From positions 1 through 51,776 of the forward strand of contig JAQVBU010000014.1 in assembly GCA_028690155.1 (NCBI GenBank): a stretch of DNA of 51,776 nucleotides, read 5' to 3'. The notes beneath the pieces were generated by a model that ran no database searches, was not told where the DNA came from, and worked only from the letters and a program-made list of their open reading frames with translations. Below, one piece after another: positions 39,049-47,946 of the stretch (position 1 is the first letter of the stretch; each line of letters starts with the position of its first letter). This stretch comes from Alphaproteobacteria bacterium. GTDB lineage: Bacteria; Pseudomonadota; Alphaproteobacteria; UBA9219. A program made the translations under genes and the position numbers.

Positions 39049-39669
39049 TTACTTTTTCTTGGTGGTCAACAATCGGTCAAAAATGGCCGCAAAAGCTTCG
39101 ACATCCTGCGCGCCGCTGATAATCTCGACCCCATCGTTGACAACGAACGTCGGCGTTGCCCGAACATCATATTGGGCCGTTGCGCGCGTGCGTTCCGCAA
39201 TGATGGCATCCTGAATCTTTGTATCGTTGGCGCAAGCTTTGGCCTTATCCACCGCAAGGCCTCCGAGGGCGGCATACTGGTAGAGCTTGCGCTCGGCCGT
39301 CCGGTCGTTCAAGAGACCTTGAAGCAAGGAACTATAAAGCGTTTTAATGAAAGGAAAAAATTCATCTTTTGGCATGCACTCGGCCACGGCGGCTGCCTTT
39401 AGGCTGAAGCCGTCCAAAGGATAGTTATGCAGAACGAAGCGCACTTTGCCTGTTTTGACATAACGTTCTTCAAGCAGGGGAAGCGTTTTAAGAAAAAAAT
39501 GGGCACAGTGTGAACAGGTTATCGACGCGAATTCATCGACTTGAATAGGAGCGGACGCTTCGCCTATCCCATGTTCAGGTAACACCATAGGTGCAGAAGG
39601 TGCCGCCAAAGCTGTCGGGCCGGTAAAAACCAAAAAAGCCAAAAAAAGCATCCTGATAGGAAAAGTCAT
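39049..39669 (-). CDS. DsbA-family periplasmic thiol oxidoreductase
   Basis: A 206-residue exported thioredoxin-fold protein. A signal peptide (RMLFLAFLVFTGPTALA) is followed by EFASITCSHCAHF with the CSHC redox motif, an inserted helical domain, and the cis-Pro loop VRATPTFVVND. It resembles the BdbD/DsbA-like proteins often found next to smc in Alphaproteobacteria. The ATG at 39669 was chosen for its GGGGGT ribosome site; an ATG at 39699 sits at the predicted transcription start. The gene lies 18 bp before smc and is probably co-transcribed. Confidence 0.9.
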   Translation of the reverse strand: MTFPIRMLFLAFLVFTGPTALAAPSAPMVLPEHGIGEASAPIQVDEFASITCSHCAHFFLKTLPLLEERYVKTGKVRFVLHNYPLDGFSLKAAAVAECMPKDEFFPFIKTLYSSLLQGLLNDRTAERKLYQYAALGGLAVDKAKACANDTKIQDAIIAERTRATAQYDVRATPTFVVNDGVEIISGAQDVEAFAAIFDRLLTTKKK

Positions 39670-39704
39670 CAAGACCCCCAACGATCGAATCGCAACCATG
39701 CATA

Positions 39705-39734
39705 ATTATAGAGGATGGGAAAGCGTTAACTCAA
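39705..39734 (-). promoter_or_regulatory. promoter of the dsbA-like/smc unit (TTGAGT-18-TATAAT)
   Basis: On the minus strand TTGAGT (39729-39734) and a perfect TATAAT (39705-39710) are spaced by 18 bp. Transcription should start near 39698. The rest of 39735-40028 shows only a short inverted repeat, CACGC-AAT-GCGTG (39779-39791), before the receiver gene. Confidence 0.65.
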
Positions 39735-40028
39735 GATTAACCGTTTTTTAGAGCCTTTTTCAAGGCAATGAAAGAATTCACGCAATGCGTGCACTAAACA
39801 ATGTTTGAAGGCGTTTGTTGATTCGGGGCGATTTGCCGAGAGGAATCCCTTAAAAATAAAAGACGTTCCTTGTCGCGAAAAGAACGGGACTCTTAACTAT
39901 ACGGCAATGATTTTATGGCACATTCCACGACGATTGGCGGATGAGCTTGCGCCCACCTTGGCTTTTCTCGAAGTCAGGTGTTGTTGTTCGCCTACCGTTA
40001 GAGTTTTAGCCGCTTGAGGAGGGAGACC

Positions 40029-40466
40029 GTGAGCCAGTTATCAAACCTCAGAGTGCTTATTGCCGACGATCATTTTCTGATACGGCAATTTGTTCTTAAC
40101 ACACTCAAGGATTCCAAAATTGAGAATGTGGAAACGGCGGTTGATGGAAACGAAGCCATTGATTTTGTTCAGAAGGCGAAGCAGGGAGGCGTGCCCTACG
40201 ATATTGTTTTCCTTGACTGGAACATGCCAACCATTTCCGGGCTGGAGGTTTTGAGTTATTTCCGCGCCAAGTCCGAGTACGCCGATACGGCCTTTGTCAT
40301 GCTCACGGCCGAGTCCGAGCAACAGAATATTATGAAGGCGATCAAGGCCGGAGCGACGTCTTATATCGTCAAGCCCGTCTCTCCGGCCGATTTAGGCAAG
40401 AAGCTTTTTGAGATCAACGAATGGCTTAAGCGTAAGCGGCAAGCGTCCGATGGGCTTTTTGGTTAG
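40029..40466 (+). CDS. CheY-like single-domain response regulator
   Basis: A 145-residue receiver with no output domain. The acidic pair is D13-D14 in LIADDHF, the phospho-acceptor D63 in FLDWNMP, T93 in VMLTAES and K115 in IVKPVSP. The GTG at 40029 is preceded by a strong AGGAGGGA. It is followed after 8 bp by a CheX-like gene and then by a membrane CheA-like kinase, so it is probably the phosphorylation target of that kinase. WNMP and the short tail are as in chemotaxis-type CheY proteins. Confidence 0.9.
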   Translation: MSQLSNLRVLIADDHFLIRQFVLNTLKDSKIENVETAVDGNEAIDFVQKAKQGGVPYDIVFLDWNMPTISGLEVLSYFRAKSEYADTAFVMLTAESEQQNIMKAIKAGATSYIVKPVSPADLGKKLFEINEWLKRKRQASDGLFG

Positions 40467-40474
40467 GGGGGGTG

Positions 40475-40975
40475 ATGCAGGAATACAAAAAGATTTCCCT
40501 TGATGAAGCCTTTTCAAAAGATATTGGTGTGGCAATTGTTCGCTCAATGCGCGAAACCTTTGGGGTCGAGGTTCTTATCGGCACAACGGAGTGCGGTGCG
40601 GGGATCGTTTCGCTTTCTGGAGACATTTCGGGGATCATTGGACTTGTTCAAGAGCATTTGGACGGCACGCTGATTTTGAGCATGGCCTATGAAACGCTTA
40701 AGGATCTTTTGCCTCGTGTTTTAGGAAAAGAGACGGTCGTGACGCAGGAGATGGCTATCGATGCGGTCGGTGAATTGACGAATATGCTTTTCGGCCAGGT
40801 TAAGAACGATCTCAATCAAAGGATGCATCAGATAAAATTGGGGATCCCTTGTGTCGTGACCGGCAAGGGGCATTTCGTCTGCCAGTTTCATCGCGGCCGA
40901 TATATGATTGTTCCTTTTTATCTCGATGGCGCTTTGTTTCAGGTTTACGTGGCGTTGCACGACTCCCGCGATTAA
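40475..40975 (+). CDS. CheX-like phosphatase
   Basis: A 166-residue protein of the CheC/CheX/FliY fold. The core is AIDAVGELTNMLFGQVKNDL, in which E100, N103 and G107 match the ExxN phosphatase motif that dephosphorylates CheY~P. Only one copy of the motif is present, as in CheX, which acts as a dimer. No CheD is nearby. The ATG at 40475 follows AGGGGGG; a GTG sits one codon earlier. It probably resets the adjacent receiver. Confidence 0.85.
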   Translation: MQEYKKISLDEAFSKDIGVAIVRSMRETFGVEVLIGTTECGAGIVSLSGDISGIIGLVQEHLDGTLILSMAYETLKDLLPRVLGKETVVTQEMAIDAVGELTNMLFGQVKNDLNQRMHQIKLGIPCVVTGKGHFVCQFHRGRYMIVPFYLDGALFQVYVALHDSRD

Positions 40976-41014
40976 GGGTTGGGCTTGCGCCCGGGGGATA
41001 GAACGAAAGACGTT

Positions 41015-42754
41015 ATGGTGGCTAGCGCAGACGACACATTGCTTCCCTCAAAGGACGGATTGACGAACGCCGCTTCGCCTTCGGGAGAACGCGCCGTGCC
41101 CAGTGAGACCTCACAGCGTTTTGATACGCTGCATACCTCCCTTGTTGGAATGATGGCCATTGTTCTGATTCTTTTGGCGGCTGTGGCCCTGCCCATTTTC
41201 GGCTATGCGCCCGTCACGGACAAGGGAAGCTTTTTTATCATCACGGCGGCGACGTTCGGCGGCATCGGGTATCTGTGCTTTCTGAACTACGCCGTGTACA
41301 AGCTGGTGTGCGATCATGATCGACTGAACGAAGTTTTGATGGACAGCTTGGGGCAGGGGTTCTTGTCGTTCGGTCATGACGGTCTGTGCGACAGCGTGTA
41401 TTCGAATGCGTGCTTGGATTTGTTGCAGACGTCTCCCGCAGGCAAGAACATCATGGATGTTCTTCGCATTCCCGAGGAGGGGCGCGAGGATTTCAAGGGA
41501 TGGCTCGATATTCTTTTTATGCCCGACCACGCGTTGGGATTTTCGGATGTCATCAATTTTTTGCCGCAGTTTTTCCCCCATGAAAAGAAGCGCCGGATCA
41601 CGCTTATGTACCGTCCGATTTATACAAAAGGGCGGATGCTGTCGCGGGTTGTGTTGATCGCGACGGATACGACAGAGGAATTTGAAGCCCAAGAGCTGGC
41701 CAAGAGGCGGCAGGATTATGCCGATATGATTTGCCGCATCTTCCGCGAGCGCAATCAGTTTTTGGCGACGATCACGCATGTGCGCTCTTTTCTTGAAAGG
41801 GCGGCTGAGCCTGTCTCGCGGGAGAATTCGGTCAGTTTATTGCGGTTGCTTCATACGCTCAAGGCGGCCGTCAAACATTTCCATTTGGCCGATTTGGCCA
41901 GTACGGTTCACAGCTTGGAAACCGAACTGCGAAGCGACTCTATAGAATCCGAAGAGGCTTTCAGGAACGCGTTGGAGGCGGGGCGTCAGCTGATCGACAA
42001 ACAACTGAACGTCGTGCTTGATACGATCAGGGAGCTTATCGGCCAAGATTACGAAGGTCGGGGCAATACGCGTGAGATTGAGGAAAGCGCCCTTTATAAT
42101 TTTGCCCTTGTTATGAGCGTTTCCGGGGTTAATCAGGATGTTGTCGATCATTATTTGCGCTTTATCGTTGCCGTCCCTATTCAGGACTGTTTCAGGCAGT
42201 TTGAGCGGGAGCTTTTGGATTTGGCCGAGATTACAGGCAAGCAAATCAAGCCGGTCCGGTTTTCAGGCTCCAATCCACCCGTTTTGTTTAGGGAATATCA
42301 GGGGCTAATTTTTTCATTGACCCATGTGTCCCGCAACATCATCGATCATGGGATCGAACCTTCGGTCACGCGCTTAGCGCGAGGAAAAGATCCGGCAGGG
42401 CAGATTTCGGTCGAGGCCAATATCGTTCGCGATAAGGCTGAAGGAAAAGATTGGCTTTACCTGATCATTTCGGATGATGGGAATGGGATCGACGTTGCGC
42501 AGGTAAGAGAAAGGTTGGCGCTTTTGGAGCCGGAAGAGCGGTGGAGCGAGAAAGACGACCAGACCGTGATGCAAAGCATTTTTTCTTTTGGGGTTTCAAC
42601 GCGCGAGGAGGTGACGGAAACATCGGGGCGCGGCGTTGGGATGAACGTTGTGAAACGCGAGGTCGAAAACCTTAACGGGGAAATCCATGTATCGTCGGAG
42701 CTTTGTGTCGGCACACGCTTCGAAATCAAAGTTCCTTATGTTCTCTCGATTTAG
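41015..42754 (+). CDS. membrane-anchored CheA-like histidine kinase (Hpt + CheA-type ATPase, no CheW domain)
   Basis: A 579-residue kinase of unusual layout. A polar start is followed by two membrane helices (about 43-65 and 71-95), a PAS-like region (about 105-220, SLGQGFLSFG), an Hpt-like helix bundle with H280 in LLHTLKAAVKHF, and a CheA-type ATPase. The N box is HVSRNIIDHGIEP (437-449), the G1 box ISDDGNGID, and SFGVSTREEVTETSGRGVGM (G2) is almost the CheA consensus. There is no P5/CheW-like domain at the C-terminus and the usual Hpt HxxKG is HTLKA. The ATG at 41015 is my choice; a TTG at 40979 is possible. It is probably the source of phosphate for the adjacent receiver. Confidence 0.85.
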   Translation: MVASADDTLLPSKDGLTNAASPSGERAVPSETSQRFDTLHTSLVGMMAIVLILLAAVALPIFGYAPVTDKGSFFIITAATFGGIGYLCFLNYAVYKLVCDHDRLNEVLMDSLGQGFLSFGHDGLCDSVYSNACLDLLQTSPAGKNIMDVLRIPEEGREDFKGWLDILFMPDHALGFSDVINFLPQFFPHEKKRRITLMYRPIYTKGRMLSRVVLIATDTTEEFEAQELAKRRQDYADMICRIFRERNQFLATITHVRSFLERAAEPVSRENSVSLLRLLHTLKAAVKHFHLADLASTVHSLETELRSDSIESEEAFRNALEAGRQLIDKQLNVVLDTIRELIGQDYEGRGNTREIEESALYNFALVMSVSGVNQDVVDHYLRFIVAVPIQDCFRQFERELLDLAEITGKQIKPVRFSGSNPPVLFREYQGLIFSLTHVSRNIIDHGIEPSVTRLARGKDPAGQISVEANIVRDKAEGKDWLYLIISDDGNGIDVAQVRERLALLEPEERWSEKDDQTVMQSIFSFGVSTREEVTETSGRGVGMNVVKREVENLNGEIHVSSELCVGTRFEIKVPYVLSI

Positions 42755-42848
42755 GCCTTTGGCCCCCCTTTTTTTGGTTAATAGGCTTTGCTTTCTCCTT
42801 GTGTTATCAGGGAAAGCAACGCCATTGAATGAAGACAAGCTTCTGTGC

Positions 42849-42876
42849 TTGACTCTCCAGGCTTACTTCTTATATT
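42849..42876 (+). promoter_or_regulatory. promoter of rpsM (TTGACT-16-TATATT)
   Basis: TTGACT (42849-42854) and TATATT (42871-42876) are spaced by 16 bp, 113 bp before the rpsM start. It gives the alpha operon its own promoter, in line with its separation from the S10/spc genes. Confidence 0.65.
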
Positions 42877-42988
42877 AGCCCACCTTAGCCCCGGAGTTGG
42901 GGATGGGACTTTTGTCGTTGAACTCCGTTTTTGGCACGTGAAGACATGTCGGCCAAACGGTGTTTTTGTTGTTTTTTTGGAGAACAAA

Positions 42989-43369
42989 GTGGCTCGCATT
43001 GCAGGCGTCAACATTCCGGCAGCAAAACCGTTGCATATTGCGTTACGTTACATCTATGGCATTGGGCCGACCAATGCGCTGGAGGTTTGTGCGCACGTTG
43101 GTATCGATCCCACCAAGCGGGTCAATCAGCTGACGGAAGGAGAAATTCTTAAGATTCGCGAAGACATTGATAAGAACTACAAGGTCGAGGGTGATTTGCG
43201 CCGCGAAGTTTCGATCAATGTTAAGCGTTTGATGGACTTGGGTTGCTATCGCGGCCTTCGCCATCGCAAAGGGCTTCCCGTGCGCGGGCAGCGTACGCAT
43301 ACGAATGCGCGGACGCGTAAAGGGAAAGCCAAGCCGATTGCCGGCAAGAAGATCGCGACGAAGAAGTAA
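42989..43369 (+). CDS. rpsM: 30S ribosomal protein S13
   Basis: A 126-residue S13. [29 protein letters not shown] at the start in pattern, [17 protein letters not shown] and the basic tail TNARTRKGK are diagnostic. The GTG start at 42989 has TTGGAGAA upstream; the frame is open further upstream, but those residues are not S13. Usually adk and secY precede it; here a CheA-like gene does. Confidence 0.96.
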   Translation: MARIAGVNIPAAKPLHIALRYIYGIGPTNALEVCAHVGIDPTKRVNQLTEGEILKIREDIDKNYKVEGDLRREVSINVKRLMDLGCYRGLRHRKGLPVRGQRTHTNARTRKGKAKPIAGKKIATKK

Positions 43370-43377
43370 GAACGTAG

Positions 43378-43410
43378 GGGCCTGTGCCGCAGGCCCTTAT
43401 TTGTCTTTTC
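43378..43410 (+). terminator. terminator or attenuator between rpsM and rpsK
   Basis: A 7-bp GC stem (GGGCCTG / CAGGCCC, loop TGCCG) starts 8 bases after the rpsM stop and is followed by TTATTTGTCTTTT. It could reduce read-through into rpsK. Confidence 0.7.
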
Positions 43411-43536
43411 TGAGTTCGGGCGACGCCTGAGGGCTTGGCTTTCAGGGGTTGGGAAGAAAGCAGAAAGACTTCTGTCTCGCGGGATGAAGTGCAAGCTCCG
43501 GATTTTTAGATTCGGGGAGTAACAAAGGGAAAAAAT

Positions 43537-43956
43537 ATGGCAGCAGGAAAGTCGTCGGATAGCCGGGCAAGCAAGGGTGGCGTGACTCGGCGGCGTCGTG
43601 AGCGCAAGAACATTGTCAATGGCATTGCGCACGTTAACGCAACCTTCAATAACACCATCATTACAATTGCCGATGCGCAGGGGAACACGATTGCGTGGTC
43701 CTCGTCGGGGCTTATGGGATTCAAGGGGTCGCGCAAATCGACGCCGTACGCCGCGCAGATGGCCGCCGAAGACGCGGGGCGCAAAGCGCAGGAACACGGC
43801 GTTCGTACGCTGGAAGTCGAAGTTAAGGGGCCTGGGTCGGGTCGCGAATCAGCGTTGCGTGCATTGCAGACTGTGGGGTTCTCCGTAACCTCCATTCGCG
43901 ATGTGACGCCCATTCCTCACAATGGATGCCGTCCACGCAAGCGTCGTCGCGTGTAA
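43537..43956 (+). CDS. rpsK: 30S ribosomal protein S11
   Basis: A 139-residue S11, slightly longer than usual at the N-terminus. [33 protein letters not shown] and [18 protein letters not shown] are conserved. AAGGGA precedes the ATG. It is separated from rpsM by 167 bp with a hairpin between. Confidence 0.97.
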   Translation: MAAGKSSDSRASKGGVTRRRRERKNIVNGIAHVNATFNNTIITIADAQGNTIAWSSSGLMGFKGSRKSTPYAAQMAAEDAGRKAQEHGVRTLEVEVKGPGSGRESALRALQTVGFSVTSIRDVTPIPHNGCRPRKRRRV

Positions 43957-44002
43957 GGGGCGAAGGCATACTTAGATTGAAATAAACCGAAAGGGTCTGG
44001 CC

Positions 44003-45019
44003 GTGTTGCAGAAAAACTGGAAGTCGTTGATTCAACCGACGAAGAACGTTCAAGCTTCGGAAGGAAGCCCGAACGTGGCGACGTTGGTTATTGAACCGTT
44101 GGAGCGTGGTTTTGGCATGACGTTGGGCAATGCGCTTCGTCGCGTGTTGTTGTCGTCGTTGCAGGGGGCTGCGGTGACGTCGGTTCAGATTGAAGGCGTG
44201 TTGCATGAGTTTTCGTCGGTTCCCGGCGTTCGGGAAGATGTGACGGACATTATTTTGAACCTTAAGAGCCTTGCCTTGCGTTCTCATGCGGAAGGCGTTC
44301 GCCGGGTTCGCTTGAGGGCCGAAGGGCCGGGCGTTGTAACGGCCGGGCAGATTGAAGTCGGTTCCGACATCGAAATCATGAATCCGGAGCTTGAAATCTG
44401 CACGTTGGACAAAGACGCAAAGATTTCCATGGAAATGACGGTCGAAACGGGCCGGGGCTATATTCCGGCCTCGCAATTGCGCAAGGAGGACACCCCGATC
44501 GGCCTTTTGCCCATCGATGCTTTGTTCAGCCCTGTGCGCAAGGTCGCGTATAAGATTGATCACAGCCGTGTTGGGCAGGTTACGGACTATGACAAGCTTT
44601 TGCTGACCGTCGAAACGGACGGTTCGCTTCTTCCTGAAGACGCCGTGGCGATTTCGGCGCGCATTCTTCAAGATCAGCTTCAGTTCTTCATTAACTTCGA
44701 AGAGCCACAACATGCTACGGCGACGCCGGAAACGTCGAACGACTTGCCGTTCAACCGGAATCTGCTTCGCAAGGTGGACGAATTGGAGTTGTCGGTTCGT
44801 TCGGCAAATTGCTTGAAGAACGACAATATCGTCTATATCGGCGATCTGGTTCAAAAGAGCGAAAGCGAGATGTTGCGGACGCCGAACTTCGGCCGCAAGA
44901 GTTTGAACGAAATCAAGGAAGTGTTGGCTCAGATGGGCCTGTCGTTGGGCATGCAAATCCCCAACTGGCCGCCTGAGAACATCGAAGAGCTTGCCAAGAA
45001 GTTGGAGGAGCCCTTCTGA
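44003..45019 (+). CDS. rpoA: RNA polymerase alpha subunit
   Basis: A 338-residue alpha subunit. The N-terminal assembly domain has [28 protein letters not shown] in pattern and [16 protein letters not shown]. The C-terminal domain contacts UP elements and activators, with [42 protein letters not shown]. The GTG start at 44003 has AAAGGG upstream. Part of the rpsM-rpsK-rpoA-rplQ operon. Confidence 0.97.
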   Translation: MLQKNWKSLIQPTKNVQASEGSPNVATLVIEPLERGFGMTLGNALRRVLLSSLQGAAVTSVQIEGVLHEFSSVPGVREDVTDIILNLKSLALRSHAEGVRRVRLRAEGPGVVTAGQIEVGSDIEIMNPELEICTLDKDAKISMEMTVETGRGYIPASQLRKEDTPIGLLPIDALFSPVRKVAYKIDHSRVGQVTDYDKLLLTVETDGSLLPEDAVAISARILQDQLQFFINFEEPQHATATPETSNDLPFNRNLLRKVDELELSVRSANCLKNDNIVYIGDLVQKSESEMLRTPNFGRKSLNEIKEVLAQMGLSLGMQIPNWPPENIEELAKKLEEPF

Positions 45020-45183
45020 TCAAAAGCGGGAAAGGTTCCCGAAAAGGCGGAATGCTTGTGCGGCAAGGTTCGGCCTTTGGATCATCGGTTTTCTGCATGA
45101 GCGCTCTTGTTGAGCGAAAGCACAGAAGCCTCGTCACCGTCGCGGCACGGTTATCGTGTTGCGGCCTATAAAGGAGAAAGACT

Positions 45184-45630
45184 ATGCGTCACGGAAACGG
45201 CTATCGTAAGCTTGGTGTAACCTCGACTCACCGTAAGGCTATGTTTGCGAACATGGCGGTGGCTTTGATCGAGAACGAACAAATTACAACGACGTTGCCA
45301 AAAGCCAAGGACCTTCGTCCCGTTATCGAGAAGTTGGTGACGTTGGGCAAAAAGGGCGGTCTTTCCAACCGCCGTCGTGCCTTATCGATTCTTCGCGACG
45401 AGAAAAGCGTTCGCAAATTGTTTGATACGCTTGCCGTCCGCTATAAAGCCCGGGAGGGCGGTTATACGCGTGTTTTAAAGGCCGGATTTCGCTATGGCGA
45501 CGCGGCGGCGATGGGCATGATTGAGTTTATCGATCGCGACGTCGAGGCCAAGGGGGCCAAGCAGTATGCGTTGCTGGAAGCCAGCAAGGCCGAAGCTGTG
45601 GAAGAAAGCGTTCCCGAATCTAAGGAATAA
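45184..45630 (+). CDS. rplQ: 50S ribosomal protein L17
   Basis: A 148-residue L17 beginning [20 protein letters not shown], with [21 protein letters not shown] and [18 protein letters not shown] Glu-rich C-terminal tail ([12 protein letters not shown]) is a variable extension. GGAG precedes the ATG. It closes the alpha operon, with a lipoprotein gene 4 bp downstream. Confidence 0.97.
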   Translation: MRHGNGYRKLGVTSTHRKAMFANMAVALIENEQITTTLPKAKDLRPVIEKLVTLGKKGGLSNRRRALSILRDEKSVRKLFDTLAVRYKAREGGYTRVLKAGFRYGDAAAMGMIEFIDRDVEAKGAKQYALLEASKAEAVEESVPESKE

Positions 45631-45634
45631 GGCC

Positions 45635-45928
45635 ATGACAAAAAGCCTTCTCAGGATTGCGCTTGGTTTTGCGGTCGTGGGAATGCTTGAGGCCTGCGTT
45701 TCGGGAACACAACCGACCGAGTCCTACGTTGATCGTGAGGGGATAACGGTCCGTCTTGAAAGCAATCAAGAGATGTGTCTTCGTTCGTGCAACGATTCGT
45801 ACGCTCGTTGTATGGATTCGCGTGCCGCGAGCGGTACGGACATCAACGGCCGTTCTCGTTTATATGGGGCAAGCGCCGAATGTTACGATTCGTTGAAGGC
45901 GTGTTTGGCTTCCTGCAAACAGCCGTGA
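45635..45928 (+). CDS. small Cys-rich lipoprotein
   Basis: A 97-residue predicted lipoprotein. The signal peptide MTKSLLRIALGFAVVGMLEAC has a lipobox LEAC. The mature part carries two matching Cys clusters, CLRSCNDSYARC and CYDSLKACLASC, a CxxxC-x7-C style repeat suggesting disulfide-linked helical hairpins. AAGGAATAAGG precedes the ATG, 4 bp after rplQ, so it may be read from the alpha operon. I do not recognise a family and give no function. Confidence 0.8.
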   Translation: MTKSLLRIALGFAVVGMLEACVSGTQPTESYVDREGITVRLESNQEMCLRSCNDSYARCMDSRAASGTDINGRSRLYGASAECYDSLKACLASCKQP

Positions 45929-46004
45929 TTTTTTCTTTTCGAAGATCCGTTTTTTCTCTTTGACGCAGAAAGAGAAAAGGGCATTTTAACCTTAACGTGC
46001 AAAA

Positions 46005-46028
46005 ATGCGGCACTGCAGCATCTTTTTT
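46005..46028 (+). terminator. probable terminator after the lipoprotein gene
   Basis: A short stem (ATGC-GG ... CAGCAT) is followed by C and T6. A second stem, TTTTCTCTTT-N7-AAAGAGAAAA, lies just upstream near 45953-45979. Together they probably end the alpha operon before the hydrogenase genes. Confidence 0.55.
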
Positions 46029-46175
46029 GTCTTTGAAAAAGAAATTAGTCCTTTTCCTTGAAGGTTCGATCGGATAGCATCCCGCCAGGATTTTAACCGA
46101 TATTGCTTTTAGGCGATCGAACAAGGCTAGGGCACAGGTATAGTTAAAATTGAGCCCTCGCGTATGAGGTTTGAC

Positions 46176-46634
46176 ATGACGAAGGACGATGTTGCCGAGG
46201 TTATAAAAACGCATGGAACGGAGCGTACGAATCTTCTTCCCGTTCTTCAGGATGTTGCGGCGACGCACCGATTTTTGACAGAGGAAGATCTGGTTCGTGT
46301 TGCCCGCGCTTTTAAGATATCGGCGGCCGAAGTTTATAGCGTCGCCTCTTTTTATTCTCTCTTGGAAACGCAGCCTCGCGGCCGGTTTGTCATTCGCGTA
46401 TGCCGCACCATTTCGTGCAGCATGTCCGGTAAAGGCAATATTTTGACTAAACTGAAAGAGATTTTGGGCATCGACCTCGGTGAGACGACGCCGGATAAGC
46501 GATTCTCGCTTCTTGAAACGAATTGCATGGGCTGGTGCGCCGAAGGACCGTCGATGCTTATCAACGACACGGTTTACTCACATCTCACACCCGAAAAGGT
46601 CGTCGAGATCATCAAGGAGTACCGCGAACGTTGA
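46176..46634 (+). CDS. nuoE: NuoE-like [2Fe-2S] subunit of NAD-linked hydrogenase
   Basis: A 152-residue thioredoxin-fold [2Fe-2S] protein. Four Cys in VCRTISC and NCMGWC give the CxxxxC/CxxxC ligand set. EVYSVASFYSLL is the conserved helical region. In HydABC-type hydrogenases this is HydC, which relays electrons next to the NuoF-like flavoprotein. The ATG at 46176 has GAGG six bases upstream; an ATG at 46164 is also possible. Only nuoE and nuoF homologues are here, with no other complex I genes, so it belongs to the hydrogenase rather than to complex I. Confidence 0.9.
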   Translation: MTKDDVAEVIKTHGTERTNLLPVLQDVAATHRFLTEEDLVRVARAFKISAAEVYSVASFYSLLETQPRGRFVIRVCRTISCSMSGKGNILTKLKEILGIDLGETTPDKRFSLLETNCMGWCAEGPSMLINDTVYSHLTPEKVVEIIKEYRER

Positions 46635-46683
46635 GCGGCAAAGCTCTCTTCTGGAAAGAGTACTAACAAGGAAAGGCTTTTTC

Positions 46684-47901
46684 ATGTCTCAGGATGCCGA
46701 AAAAAGCACGGCGAAGCTTTCGAAGGTCGAAAAGAAACTTAATCTTCTGAAAAAGCGGGCGCATCTTATTTTTAGAAATATCGATTGCGTCAAGCTTTTT
46801 AACCGTATCCTTAAAAAGACCCCAGACGAAATTTTGGCAACGATCACCGAATCCGGGCTTCGCGGCCGCGGCGGCGCAGGGTTTCCGACAGGAATGAAGT
46901 GGAAAGCCGCGTTGGAGGCTCCGGGCGCGGTCAAGTACGTCATCTGCAACGCCGATGAAGGCGAGCCGGGGACGTTCAAGGATCGGGTGATTTTGGAACG
47001 CCAACCTGACAAAATCATTGTCGGTATGGCGACGTGCGCGTATGTGACCAAGGCTACGGAAGGCTATATCTATATGCGCGGCGAGTACAATTTCATGAGC
47101 AAGGAAATCAAGGCTTGCTGTGAAAAGTGGAACGATCTTTTTGAAAAGAAGGACTTTCCTTTCCGTGTGTCTTTGCGGTTGGGAAGCGGCGCATACATCT
47201 GCGGAGAGGAAACGGCCCTGATCGAGTCAATGTCAGGCAATCGCGGCGAACCGCGCTTGCGGCCTCCGTTCCCGGTGAGCGAAGGGTTTAACGACATGCC
47301 GACCGTGGTCAACAATGTCGAGACGCTGGCCTATGTGACCATGATTATGGACGATGGGTTGGATTTCTTCAAATCCGTCGCCAAAGACGACTCGATGGGC
47401 GGCAAGGTCTTTTCGGTTTCCGGCGATGCGGCCATTAAGGGGGTGTTTGAGCTTCCTTTGGGTATGACGGTTCAGGAGTTTGTCGATATTTTCGGCGACG
47501 GCGATACCAAGGCCGTTCAGGTTGGCGGTTTCTCGGGGCTGTGCGTGCCGAGAAAGCATTTTGCTACGACGATTATCGGCTATCGCGGCGTGCAGACTGG
47601 TGGATCGATGATCCTTTATAACAGTACGCGTTCGATGTACCTCGTGCTCAAGAATTATTTGGAGTTTTTCCAGGAAGAATCTTGCGGCCAATGCGCACCA
47701 TGCCGCATCGGATGTCAGCAGCTTCTGCTCGGCATCGAGGCGATGCGTCAGGGCACGCGGCCGTTATCGCATATCGATAAATTGCGCGAGCTTGTTAACG
47801 TGATGGGCGTGGCGTCGAAGTGCAAACTCGGGATGTCCTTGGCGAATCCCTTTAACTCGATCACAGAACATTTCTTCGAGGAAATTTGCTCGAAGTGGTG
47901 A
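46684..47901 (+). CDS. nuoF: NuoF-like FMN/NADH-binding [4Fe-4S] subunit of hydrogenase
   Basis: A 405-residue flavoprotein. The FMN site is LRGRGGAGFPTGMKW (59-73), followed by CNADEGEPGTFKDR. SGAYICGEETALIES and the N3 cluster Cys CGQCAPCRIGC (334, 337, 340) with C380 downstream complete the NuoF pattern. It lacks the N-terminal thioredoxin domain and C-terminal ferredoxin of the ~600-residue HydB proteins, so it is the short NuoF type. It should pass electrons between NAD(H) and the hydrogenase. It lies 49 bp after the NuoE-like gene and 45 bp before hydA. Confidence 0.92.
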   Translation: MSQDAEKSTAKLSKVEKKLNLLKKRAHLIFRNIDCVKLFNRILKKTPDEILATITESGLRGRGGAGFPTGMKWKAALEAPGAVKYVICNADEGEPGTFKDRVILERQPDKIIVGMATCAYVTKATEGYIYMRGEYNFMSKEIKACCEKWNDLFEKKDFPFRVSLRLGSGAYICGEETALIESMSGNRGEPRLRPPFPVSEGFNDMPTVVNNVETLAYVTMIMDDGLDFFKSVAKDDSMGGKVFSVSGDAAIKGVFELPLGMTVQEFVDIFGDGDTKAVQVGGFSGLCVPRKHFATTIIGYRGVQTGGSMILYNSTRSMYLVLKNYLEFFQEESCGQCAPCRIGCQQLLLGIEAMRQGTRPLSHIDKLRELVNVMGVASKCKLGMSLANPFNSITEHFFEEICSKW

Positions 47902-47946
47902 GGAAGCGGTTCGGAAGAGTTTAAGCGTTTTTAATGTGGAGCATCC

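Noticed and set aside
43823-44956. A 377-codon minus-strand frame
   Set aside because: It is antisense to rpoA and the end of rpsK.
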